From Microterricola gilva (GTDB taxonomy: Bacteria > Actinomycetota > Actinomycetes > Actinomycetales > Microbacteriaceae), in NCBI RefSeq assembly GCF_004217495.1, contig NZ_SHLC01000001.1:682001-746000 (forward strand): DNA of 64,000 nt. The letters run 5' to 3'. The position numbers were made by a program, and so were the translations under genes. Below, piece after piece: positions 54,035 to 63,202 of this stretch. The number at the start of each line of letters is the position of its first letter. Within the stretch, counting starts at the first letter, position 1. The notes under the pieces are model-generated. The model was not told where the DNA came from. It saw only the letters and a list, made by a program, of their open reading frames with translations, and searched no databases.

Positions 54035-54981
54035 CGGGTGGCGCGGGATACATCGGCTCGCACGTGGTGCGGGCATTCCTGGCCGACGGCATCGACGTCG
54101 TCATCGTCGATGACCTCTCCAGCGGCCACGCCGACTTCGTTCCGGCCGAGGTGCCGTTCTACCGCGGCAGCATCCTGGACGCCGAGCTGCTGGCCAGTCT
54201 CTTCGCCGAGAACGCCATCGACGGCGTCGTCCACGTCGCCGGCTTCAAGTACGCCGGTGTCTCGGTGCAGCGACCGCTGCACACCTACGAACAGAACGTC
54301 ACCGCGACAACGGTCCTGCTCCAGGCGATGCAGAACGCCGGCGTCGGCCGCATCGTCTTCTCCTCCAGCGCCGCCGTGTACGGCACCCCTGACACCGACC
54401 TGGTGACGGAGGCGACGCCGAAGTCCCCGGAATCGCCATACGGCGAGAGCAAGCTCATCGGCGAGTGGCTGCTGCGCGACGAGGGCATCGCCACCGGCCT
54501 CGCGCACACCTCGCTGCGCTACTTCAACGTCGTCGGCTCCGGCCACGACGGCCTCTACGACACCAGCCCGCACAACCTCTTCCCGCTCGTCTTCGAGGCG
54601 CTGCTCGACGGGCGCACCCCGCGCATCAACGGTGACGACTACAACACGCCGGACGGCACGTGCGTGCGCGACTACATCCACGTGGCCGACCTCGCCCGTT
54701 CGCACGTCGCGGCGGCCGAGCGCCTCCAGGCCGGCGATGCGATCGAGCCCGTGTACAACCTGGGCAGCGGCGACGGCGTCTCGGTCGGCGAGATCATGAG
54801 CACCATGTCCGCGGTCACCGGCATCCCGTTCACCCCGGAGATCGCGCCCCGCCGCAGCGGTGACCCCGACCGCATCGTCGCCTCGGGCGAGCTGGCGCGG
54901 CGCGACCTGAACTGGGAGATGCGGCACAGCCTCTCGGCGATGGTGCAGAGTGCGTGGGACGCGCGACGCGCCGCCGCGTAA
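54019..54981 (+). CDS. galE: UDP-glucose 4-epimerase
   Basis: 320 residues. NAD-dependent interconversion of UDP-glucose and UDP-galactose. WLVTGGAGYIGSHVVRAFL binds NAD; SSSAAVYGTPD and SPYGESKLIGEW supply the catalytic Ser and Tyr-Lys; SLRYFNVVGSGHDGLYD and VRDYIHVADLA follow. Length is typical of actinobacterial GalE. The start at 54019 is fixed by the conserved N-terminus. It would supply galactosyl donors for surface glycans. Confidence 0.95.
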   Translation: MAWLVTGGAGYIGSHVVRAFLADGIDVVIVDDLSSGHADFVPAEVPFYRGSILDAELLASLFAENAIDGVVHVAGFKYAGVSVQRPLHTYEQNVTATTVLLQAMQNAGVGRIVFSSSAAVYGTPDTDLVTEATPKSPESPYGESKLIGEWLLRDEGIATGLAHTSLRYFNVVGSGHDGLYDTSPHNLFPLVFEALLDGRTPRINGDDYNTPDGTCVRDYIHVADLARSHVAAAERLQAGDAIEPVYNLGSGDGVSVGEIMSTMSAVTGIPFTPEIAPRRSGDPDRIVASGELARRDLNWEMRHSLSAMVQSAWDARRAAA

Positions 54982-55049
54982 GTTCCGATGCGTGCACTCC
55001 GGCGCGTCGTGAACTCTCGATATTGAGTTGAGGGTTTACGATCTGCGAC

Positions 55050-55079
55050 TTGACGCCACCCTAATGACAACGGTGTAAT
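55050..55079 (+). promoter_or_regulatory. Candidate housekeeping promoter of whiB
   Basis: TTGACG (55050-55055), an 18-base spacer and TGTAAT (55074-55079), about 50 bases upstream of the whiB ATG. It is the best -35/-10 pair I see in the window. Confidence 0.5.
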
Positions 55080-55129
55080 TAGTTCGGACGCGCCGGGCCG
55101 GTGCGTGGACAAGAAGGGTGGGAGACGAT

Positions 55130-55450
55130 ATGGCTGAATCTGAGTATCGTCCGGGGGTACCCGAGGATTGGTTCGTCGATCCTGTCAGGCTGGGTGTTCC
55201 CGGCGTCAGGCAGCACATCGACGGGGACAACCCCTTGGCCTGGCAGACGGATTCGCTCTGTGCGCAGACCGACCCAGAGGCGTTCTTCCCGGAGAAGGGC
55301 GGCTCGACCAGGGACGCCAAGAAGATCTGCGGATCGTGCGAGGTGCGCTCGGAATGCCTCGATTACGCGCTCTCCAACGATGAGCGTTTCGGCATCTGGG
55401 GTGGCCTGTCCGAACGGGAACGTCGCAAGCTTCGCAAGCGCGCAAGTTAG
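55130..55450 (+). CDS. WhiB-family iron-sulfur transcription factor (WhiB2/WhmD-like)
   Basis: 106 residues. Four cysteines in the WhiB order: one in TDSLCAQTDPEAFFP, then ICGSCEVRSEC (C-x2-C-x5-C), binding a 4Fe-4S cluster. The turn FGIWGGLSERER and the basic end RRKLRKRA follow, the DNA-contact part. WhiB2/WhmD proteins govern septation and are essential in mycobacteria. Location next to the DUF5719/metallopeptidase/DUF3499 genes matches whiB2. GGGAG precedes the ATG at 55130; a GTG at 55118 is less likely. Confidence 0.95.
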   Translation: MAESEYRPGVPEDWFVDPVRLGVPGVRQHIDGDNPLAWQTDSLCAQTDPEAFFPEKGGSTRDAKKICGSCEVRSECLDYALSNDERFGIWGGLSERERRKLRKRAS

Positions 55451-55496
55451 TTCGCGGCGCGCCTGTAGCCTCGTGCCCGTTGGCGCGCACGCAACC

Positions 55497-55502
55497 TAGG
55501 CT
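55497..55502 (+). promoter_or_regulatory. -10 box of the large GT2 gene
   Basis: TAGGCT ends nine bases before the ATG at 55512, near-leaderless spacing. Confidence 0.4.
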
Positions 55503-55511
55503 GGTTCCGAT

Positions 55512-58500
55512 ATGTCTCCCCGAGTAACCGCCATCCTCATCGCGCGCAACGGCGCCCAGCATCTCGCTCGAACTCTGGCGGCCCTCTCGGCGCAGACGCG
55601 TCGGCCGGACTCCGTGATCATGGTCGATTGCGGGTCGACGGACGCCACAGCACAGCTGCTCGCCGGCTACGGCCCGACCCAGCTCATCTCGGCCGGCGAA
55701 GAGCTGAGCTTCGGCGATGCCATCGCCACCGCCGTTCGCGTCACCGCGCCGCCGGAAGCCGACGACGAGTTCCTCTGGCTGCTCGCCCAGGACACGGCGC
55801 CGGAACCGGGGGCACTCGCCGCCCTCGTCAACGCGCTGGAGATCGCGCCGTCTGTCGCCGTCGCCGGACCCAAGCAGATGGACTGGGACCGCGCGGACTA
55901 CATCCGCGAATTCGGCGAGACGATCACCCGCTTCGGCGCAACCGTCCCGGTCGTCGGGGCGGAGCTCGATCAGGCCCAGCACGACGGCCTCAGCGATGTG
56001 TTGGCCGTCGGCTCCGCCGGCATGCTCGTGCGCCACCGACTCTGGGAGACGCTGGCGGGTTTCGACCCCGCCCTGCCCGTCGTCGATGACGCGCTCGACT
56101 TCTGTGTGCGCGCCCGCCTGGCCGGCCACCGCGTCGCGCTCGTCCCCGCCGCCCGTGTGGCCGTGGCCGGCGACGGCATCGCCGGAGCCGGCAGCTCGCA
56201 GAAGGGCAGCGAGCGTCGCAAGCGGGTCAGGCTGCGCCGGCAGGCCCAACTGCACCGCAGGCTCGTCTACGCGCCGGCCGCCGCGCTCGTGCTGCACTGG
56301 CTCTCGCTCGTTCCGCTGGCCTTCGTGCGGGCGTTCCTGCGCCTGATGCAGAAGGAACCGGGTTCGATCGGCGCCGAGTTCGGTGCCGCATTCGGCGCGG
56401 CGTTCTCCGGCATCCGCGTCTCGAACTCCCGGCGCCGGCTGAAGACCACGCGCACCCTGGGCTGGGGATCGATCGCGTCGCTGCGGATGCCGAGCGCCGA
56501 GGTGCGCCGCCGCCGGGCGCTCGTGCGCGAACAGCGGCGCTCCCTGGTGCGCGGATCACGCCACGAACTCGCGTTCTTCAGCAGCGGGGGAGCCTGGACG
56601 CTGATCGTCGCGGCCGTCGCCGGCGTCGCGATTCTCGCGCCGCTGCTCGGCGCGACGGCGCTGACCGGGGGCGGCCTGCTGCCCGTGAACGCCCCAGCAG
56701 TGCTCTGGCAGAACATCGGCTACGGCTGGCGCGACATCGGAACCGGTTTCGTCGGGGCGGCCGACCCATTCGCCGCCGTGCTCGCCGTGCTCGGCTCGAT
56801 CACCTTCTGGTCGCCATCCGCCCTGCTGCTCGCACTGTACTTCGCCGCACTGCCGTTGGCCGCGCTCGGCGCGTGGTTGGCCGCCGCCCGGCTCACCAAC
56901 CGCGGGGCACTGCGGGCGCTGGCCGCCGTGCTGTGGATGCTCGCACCGACCTTCCTCAGCGCGATCGCCGACGGCCGACCGGCACCGATGATCGCGCACA
57001 TCCTGTTGCCGTGGCTGTTCTTCGCCGCGGCCGCGGCCGCACGCTCCTGGTCGGCGTCTGCGGCATCCGCTCTGCTCTTCGCGGCGATCACCGCGTGCGT
57101 GCCGTCGCTCACCCCCGCGCTGCTCGTGCTCTGGCTCCTCGCCGTGCTGTTCAGCGGCCGCTCGGTCATGCGCTTCATCGGCATCCCGATTCCGGCGCTC
57201 GTGCTCGCGGCACCCCTGCTGCTCGACCAGCAGCTGCGCGGCAACTGGCTGGCGCTCGTCGCAGACCCCGGCGTCCCGCTGCCCGCGGAGCAGGCCTCGA
57301 GCTGGCAGCTGCTGTTCGGATTTCCCAACGGCGACTTCGGTGGCTGGGGCGCGCTCGTCGAGTCGCTCGCGCTGCCCGGCGTGACCGCGGACATCATCGT
57401 GCCGATCCTGCTCGCGCCGCTCGCCGTGCTCGCCCTGCTCGCGCTCTTCCTGCCCGGCTCGCGCTCGGCGCTGTTCGGGCTCGTCGCCGCGCTGCTCGGC
57501 TTCGCGACATCCATCGCGGCGGCCCAGATCGCCGTCGCGACGCTCGGCGATCAGAGCATCCCCGTCTGGCCGGGTGCCGGTCTCAGCCTCTACTGGGCGG
57601 GTCTCATCGGTGCCGCCGTCATCGGATTGAACGCGCTCGGCCGCGCCGCGACGGCACCGGCGATCATCTCCGGTCTGGCGTTGACCATGGCCGTCGTCCC
57701 GCTTGCCGGCTCCATCGCCCTCGGCGCGGCCGCACCGAACCCCGCAGCCGTCCACGCCGGCGACGCGCGCATGCTCCCCGCCTTCGTGACCGCCGAAGCA
57801 CAGACCGATCCTCGTGCGGGAACGCTCGTGCTCGTCCCGCAGTCGGATGGCGGCGTGCTCGCCGAGCTGCAGCGCGGCTCCGGCACGACACTCGATGACC
57901 AGTCGACGCTCTTCGCGACCCAGACCGAGCTGAGCGAGGACGACGCCATGCTGGCCGAGCTGGCGGGCAACCTCAGCTCGCGCAGCGGCTTCGACGCCCA
58001 GCCGAGCCTCGACGCGCTGGCGATCCGCTTTGTGTTGCTGGCCCCGGCCAGTGCCGCACCCGGCGCCAACGTCAGCGCGGATGCCGCAGACACCGCGCGG
58101 CGCACGGCGAGCTCGCTCGACGGCAACGCGCTCCTGGTTCCGGTCGGCGAGACCGATTTCGGCACGTTGTGGAGCTACCAGAGCGACGTCGCCGCGGCCG
58201 ACGCCGCCGCGATCCCGGCTGACGCCAGCGGCTGGTTCGGCCAGGCCGTGATGTGGACACAATTGGCCGTGTTCGGCTTCGTCGTGCTGCTCTCGATCCC
58301 GACCGGAGCCGGTCGAGACGTGCCGGGCGGGCGGGCGGCCGTTCCCGCGACCGTTCTGCCGCAACCGGAATCCGCGCGGAAGCCCGCGAAGCGGAGGAGG
58401 GCGAAGGCCGACTCCGCCGAGCCGGCCGCACCGCTCGAGCCCACCAGGTCAGATGACGTGACGCAGGCGGAGCCGGACGCGCAGCCGGACGGCGACGCGG

Positions 58501-58553
58501 TCGAACCGATCCAGAACGACACGGAAGAAAGCGGGCAGAGCGATGAGCGCTAG
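55512..58553 (+). CDS. Large GT2-membrane fusion protein
   Basis: 1013 residues. The GT2 domain (1-230) has AILIARNGAQHLARTLAAL, VDCGSTDAT and LLAQDTAPEPGAL. A basic cytoplasmic linker with one or two helices near 255-275 follows, then from about residue 355 to 745 at least ten transmembrane helices, an extracytoplasmic region (about 750-910), another helix near 915-935, and a charged Lys/Glu/Asp-rich tail to the end. This architecture is found in actinobacteria downstream of whiB2 and upstream of DUF5719. Its role is uncharacterised; it is likely a wall-glycan enzyme. The stop overlaps the DUF5719 start by 11 bases. Confidence 0.88.
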   Translation: MSPRVTAILIARNGAQHLARTLAALSAQTRRPDSVIMVDCGSTDATAQLLAGYGPTQLISAGEELSFGDAIATAVRVTAPPEADDEFLWLLAQDTAPEPGALAALVNALEIAPSVAVAGPKQMDWDRADYIREFGETITRFGATVPVVGAELDQAQHDGLSDVLAVGSAGMLVRHRLWETLAGFDPALPVVDDALDFCVRARLAGHRVALVPAARVAVAGDGIAGAGSSQKGSERRKRVRLRRQAQLHRRLVYAPAAALVLHWLSLVPLAFVRAFLRLMQKEPGSIGAEFGAAFGAAFSGIRVSNSRRRLKTTRTLGWGSIASLRMPSAEVRRRRALVREQRRSLVRGSRHELAFFSSGGAWTLIVAAVAGVAILAPLLGATALTGGGLLPVNAPAVLWQNIGYGWRDIGTGFVGAADPFAAVLAVLGSITFWSPSALLLALYFAALPLAALGAWLAAARLTNRGALRALAAVLWMLAPTFLSAIADGRPAPMIAHILLPWLFFAAAAAARSWSASAASALLFAAITACVPSLTPALLVLWLLAVLFSGRSVMRFIGIPIPALVLAAPLLLDQQLRGNWLALVADPGVPLPAEQASSWQLLFGFPNGDFGGWGALVESLALPGVTADIIVPILLAPLAVLALLALFLPGSRSALFGLVAALLGFATSIAAAQIAVATLGDQSIPVWPGAGLSLYWAGLIGAAVIGLNALGRAATAPAIISGLALTMAVVPLAGSIALGAAAPNPAAVHAGDARMLPAFVTAEAQTDPRAGTLVLVPQSDGGVLAELQRGSGTTLDDQSTLFATQTELSEDDAMLAELAGNLSSRSGFDAQPSLDALAIRFVLLAPASAAPGANVSADAADTARRTASSLDGNALLVPVGETDFGTLWSYQSDVAAADAAAIPADASGWFGQAVMWTQLAVFGFVVLLSIPTGAGRDVPGGRAAVPATVLPQPESARKPAKRRRAKADSAEPAAPLEPTRSDDVTQAEPDAQPDGDAVEPIQNDTEESGQSDER

Positions 58554-59988
58554 CCGCCGATGGGCGCTGGCCGGCGCCCGTGCCATGACCGGACTGCTCG
58601 GCATCGCCGCGGCGGTCGCCACCGTCGGCGCCGCGACCCTGCTCCCGTGGCCGAGCCACATCGTGCAGCCGAGCGGCGAGCTCGTCACGCCGGCCGCCAG
58701 CGAACAGCAGCGCGTCTGCCCCGGCCCGCTGCTCGCCCTCGCCGCCGACGCGAGTGCGGCCTCCTCCGCCTCCTCGATCGGCAGCGCGAACACACTTTAT
58801 GCGGCCGGGCGTCCAGGAGCCCTTGCATCCGAGCCGATGGTGAGCCCACTCGCCGTGCCGGACAACGTCGCCGGCGATGTTGCGGGAACGCCGCTGCTGC
58901 TGAGCGTTCCTGCCGCCGATTCCGCTCCGCTCATCGCCGGTGCCCAGTCGCAGACGGCCGGGACGGAGACGCTCAGCGGCCTCGCAGTAGCCGGCTGTGC
59001 CGAGGCATCATCCGACGGCTGGTTGGTCGCCGGATCCACCGCGATCGGCCAGACCAGCCTGCTGCTGCTCAGCAACCCGAGCGACGTCGCGGCGTCGGTC
59101 GATCTGGCACTCTACGGCGAGGGCGGCCTGGTCGATGCGCCGGGGTCGACCGGAATCCTCGTGCAGCCCCACTCGCAGCGCGTGATCCCGCTGGCCGGTC
59201 TCGCACCGAACCTCAACTCGCCCGTCGTCCACGTGACAACACGAGGTGGCCAGGTCGTCGCGTCACTGCAGCAGAGCGTCATCGACGGGCTGAACCCCGG
59301 GGGCATCGAGCTCGCAGGCACCACCGCGCCGCCGGCCCTCGAGCAGCTGATCGCCGGGTTCATCGTGCCAGCGCACCTCGTCGACGAGACCCAGAGCAAC
59401 GACAGCCACTTCCACGATGACGATGCGGCCGTGCGTGTGCTCAACACCGGGGCGGATGCCGCTGAGCTCACCGTCAGCGCGACGTCCGACGACGGCGGCA
59501 ACGGCACATCGATCACCGTCACGCTGGAGCCGGGCGTCGCATCTGAGGTCCCGCTCAGCGAGCTCGCCGCCGGCAGCTACACGGTACGCATGAACGCGGA
59601 TCAGCCGATCGTGGCCGCCGCGCGCAGCACGGAGAAGTCAGCGACGAGCGAGGACTTCGCCTGGTTCGTCGCGTCCCAGGCACTCCTCGACGACAGCGCC
59701 ATCGTCGTCGCGGACGGCCCAGCGCCGACGCTGCGTCTGGCGAATCCGCACGGCAATGCCCAGCGCGTCACCCTGGAGGACGGCTCAGGCACACCGCTGA
59801 CGGTGAACCTGCCCGCTGCGGGGGCGGTGAGCGTTCCCCTCACAGCCGGGTCCACGTACACCCTCGGCGGCAGCGAGACGGGCGGCGTCGTGGCGAGCGT
59901 GAGCTACCAGGGCGGAGCGGCGCTCTCGTCCTTCGCACTCAACCCGCCGGGGCCGCTCGCCCGCGCGATCGCCGTCTACACGCACTGA
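58543..59988 (+). CDS. DUF5719 secreted/membrane-anchored protein
   Basis: 481 residues. One N-terminal transmembrane helix or signal anchor (MTGLLGIAAAVATVGAATLL), then a beta-rich extracytoplasmic protein low in Cys (CPGPLLALAAD..., SLLLLSNPSDVAASVDLALYG, LRLANPHGNAQRV). DUF5719 is always paired with the large GT2-membrane protein in actinobacteria as far as I recall; function unknown. The overlap of 11 bases with the upstream gene suggests a fixed stoichiometry. Confidence 0.85.
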   Translation: MSASRRWALAGARAMTGLLGIAAAVATVGAATLLPWPSHIVQPSGELVTPAASEQQRVCPGPLLALAADASAASSASSIGSANTLYAAGRPGALASEPMVSPLAVPDNVAGDVAGTPLLLSVPAADSAPLIAGAQSQTAGTETLSGLAVAGCAEASSDGWLVAGSTAIGQTSLLLLSNPSDVAASVDLALYGEGGLVDAPGSTGILVQPHSQRVIPLAGLAPNLNSPVVHVTTRGGQVVASLQQSVIDGLNPGGIELAGTTAPPALEQLIAGFIVPAHLVDETQSNDSHFHDDDAAVRVLNTGADAAELTVSATSDDGGNGTSITVTLEPGVASEVPLSELAAGSYTVRMNADQPIVAAARSTEKSATSEDFAWFVASQALLDDSAIVVADGPAPTLRLANPHGNAQRVTLEDGSGTPLTVNLPAAGAVSVPLTAGSTYTLGGSETGGVVASVSYQGGAALSSFALNPPGPLARAIAVYTH

Positions 59989-60010
59989 CGACCCTGACGA
60001 ATCCCGTCGC

Positions 60011-60469
60011 CTAGAAGTGGCGGAAGCGGTCTGGCGCCAGGTCCCACGGGTCCTTGCCGAGCAGGTCGCCGACGGCACGGAACACGCAGCTCTCCACCAT
60101 CATGCGGCGGTGGATGTCGTCGTTGTGGTGCAGCTTGCTCATCCGCTGGATCGGCACACGGTAGAACACGATGCGTCCCTGCTGCGGATCGACGCTCCAG
60201 CGGTCGATGTGGTCACCGTGCAGCGCCTGCTCCGGCGCCGCGGCGACCTCGAAGCGCACCGTCGACAGCTCGGCCGGCCACACTCCGCGCAGGTACTCAG
60301 CGGTCGAGAGGATCGTCTGCTCGAACATGTCGATGCGACCGTTCAACATCGGCAGGTACGGGCCGGCAACCGAGGAACGCAGGCCACGCCCGTGACGGTC
60401 GCGGATGCCGCGCCGAGCGGAGCCGCCAACCGAGGCACGGCCAGACGAGGTACGGCGCGAACGAGGCAT
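60011..60469 (-). CDS. Metallopeptidase-family (zincin-like) small protein
   Basis: 152 residues. A basic start (RSRRTSSGRAS...RDRHGRGLR) is followed by a conserved domain with VRFEVAAAPEQAL, GRIVFYRVPIQR and the helix IHRRMMVESCVFRAVGDLLGKDPWDL. In the family this helix reads H-x-x-V-V-E-x-V-A-E-L-L-G-x-D-P; here the His and first Glu remain, but a full HExxH zinc site is not seen, so activity is doubtful. The ATG is seven bases behind TAGGAT. In other actinobacteria it sits between whiB2 and DUF3499, as here. Confidence 0.88.
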   Translation of the reverse strand: MPRSRRTSSGRASVGGSARRGIRDRHGRGLRSSVAGPYLPMLNGRIDMFEQTILSTAEYLRGVWPAELSTVRFEVAAAPEQALHGDHIDRWSVDPQQGRIVFYRVPIQRMSKLHHNDDIHRRMMVESCVFRAVGDLLGKDPWDLAPDRFRHF

Positions 60470-60476
60470 AGCACCA

Positions 60477-60482
60477 ATCCTA
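60477..60482 (-). promoter_or_regulatory. -10 box of the metallopeptidase-family gene (leaderless layout)
   Basis: TAGGAT on the minus strand, seven bases before the ATG. Confidence 0.55.
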
Positions 60483-60540
60483 GGCCGCGGGCAGGTCTGC
60501 AGCACGCGGTGTCGGGCACTGGCGATACGCTGGAGTCGAC

Positions 60541-60768
60541 ATGAACAGGCCCTGCTCCAAGATCGCGTGCCAAGGTCAGGCCGTCGCGACTCTCACCTAT
60601 GACTATGCCGACTCGATGGCGGTGCTCGGCCCGCTGAGCGCCACGGCCGAGCCGCACGGCTACGACCTCTGCGCCAGGCACGCCGAACGACTCTCCGCCC
60701 CCGTCGGCTGGCAGGTCGTGCGCCACATGAGCCTCGTCTCCGATGCCGGGCAGCGCCAGAGCGAGTAA
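60541..60768 (+). CDS. DUF3499 protein
   Basis: 75 residues. The start [23 protein letters not shown] carries two cysteines, and [19 protein letters not shown] gives a further Cys and His, so a small zinc-ribbon-like fold is likely. Length and pattern match the actinobacterial DUF3499 family (M. tuberculosis Rv3258c type). Function unknown; consistently next to whiB2 and mannose genes. GGAG lies five bases before the ATG. Confidence 0.9.
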   Translation: MNRPCSKIACQGQAVATLTYDYADSMAVLGPLSATAEPHGYDLCARHAERLSAPVGWQVVRHMSLVSDAGQRQSE

Positions 60769-60818
60769 CGCGACGGCACAGGGCGGCGCGGACAGCCGGA
60801 AACTGCGACAATAGCGAC

Positions 60819-62297
<1,479 letters not shown>

Positions 62298-62303
62298 AGC
62301 CAG

Positions 62304-62341
62304 GAGCACCCCGACGGCGTGCAGCCGATCGCCGCGTGCTC
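62304..62341. terminator. Hairpin between convergent ahcY and RDD gene
   Basis: GAGCAC (62304-62309) pairs with GTGCTC (62336-62341), with an inner GGCG/CGCC stem. It lies between, and slightly overlaps, the convergent stop codons. Confidence 0.45.
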
Positions 62342-63185
62342 AGCGCTCTGGGTAGCCGTGCGGCAGGCTCGTCAGCACCGGGTCGAGCCTGGCCAGGCGC
62401 TGCCTGCTGAGTTCCAGCGCGGCGGCATCGCGCTCCCTGCGCATGGCGACGACCCCGGCGAGGAAGAGCTCCGGCTCGATCTGCGGCAGGGGCGAGACGT
62501 AGACGGATGCCTCGCGCGCCAGTTCGCCGGCGAGGCGGGTGCGTGCGGCATCCGAGAGCCGGGGCGCCTGCTGCAGGAACTGCGCGATGCGCCGCTGCAG
62601 GCGGTCGGGCAGGGTGGCGACGTCGGCGAGCTCTGCCCAGGCGAGCAGCGGCTGTGGAACGCCGTAGACCGGCGCCGTGTAGCGGGGGACGCGCTCCATC
62701 TGCGAGTGCGTGCCGGCGAGGATGTCGCCGAGGCGTTTGCCCTGCGCGTTCAGCAGCGCCACCATTGCCGCCAGCCCGCCGAGCGTCATGTAGATCTCGA
62801 GCACGCCGAGCAGCGCGCGCACGAAGGCGTGGCGCATCGCGATGGCTCCGCCGTCGTCACGCACGATGCGGGCGCCGATGGCCAGCTTGCCGAGCGAGCG
62901 CCCGCCGCTGGCCGTCTCCACGATCGTCGGGGCGATGACGAGCGCCGTCACGAGCCCGATGATCGACAGCGCGGTGGCCATGGACTGGTCCATGCCGTCG
63001 CCGGCCGCCGCCGCGACGATCCAGGCCAGCAGCGCGAAACCGCCGAGGTAGACGACCGCGTCGATCATCGCGCCTGCCGCGCGGATCATCACGCTGGCCG
63101 GGCGCACGTCGAGGGCGACCGCCTCGCCGGTGAAAACGGTGTCGGCGTCTGGATGCTGTTCGCTCAGCGCACTCGGCTCGACCAT
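62340..63185 (-). CDS. RDD-family membrane protein
   Basis: 281 residues. The RDD domain (about 25-170) has three transmembrane helices and the signatures RPASVMIRAAGAMIDAVVY and GGRSLGKLAIGARIVRDDGG; the second half is a soluble helical region (PQPLLAWAELADVATLPDRL...). Function unknown; RDD proteins are often transport-related. Divergent from the SpoIIM-family gene with only 17 bases between the two start codons, a pairing also known from mycobacteria. Confidence 0.9.
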   Translation of the reverse strand: MVEPSALSEQHPDADTVFTGEAVALDVRPASVMIRAAGAMIDAVVYLGGFALLAWIVAAAAGDGMDQSMATALSIIGLVTALVIAPTIVETASGGRSLGKLAIGARIVRDDGGAIAMRHAFVRALLGVLEIYMTLGGLAAMVALLNAQGKRLGDILAGTHSQMERVPRYTAPVYGVPQPLLAWAELADVATLPDRLQRRIAQFLQQAPRLSDAARTRLAGELAREASVYVSPLPQIEPELFLAGVVAMRRERDAAALELSRQRLARLDPVLTSLPHGYPER

Positions 63186-63188
63186 GGT

Positions 63189-63194
63189 TAGTAT
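63189..63194 (+). promoter_or_regulatory. -10 box of the SpoIIM-family gene (leaderless layout)
   Basis: TAGTAT, eight bases before the ATG at 63203. It lies inside the 17-bp gap between two divergent start codons. Confidence 0.5.
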
Positions 63195-63202
63195 TCAATC
63201 AG

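Noticed and set aside
56556..58364. 602-residue minus-strand open frame
   Set aside because: Antisense to the large GT2-membrane protein; composed mainly of Arg, Glu, Gly and Gln.
60011..60469. Active zinc metalloprotease
   Set aside because: The family name suggests it, but no HExxH is present in the conserved helix, so I list only the family and not the activity.
60769..60818. SAH riboswitch before ahcY
   Set aside because: The gap to the upstream gene is only 50 bases and shows no matching pseudoknot.
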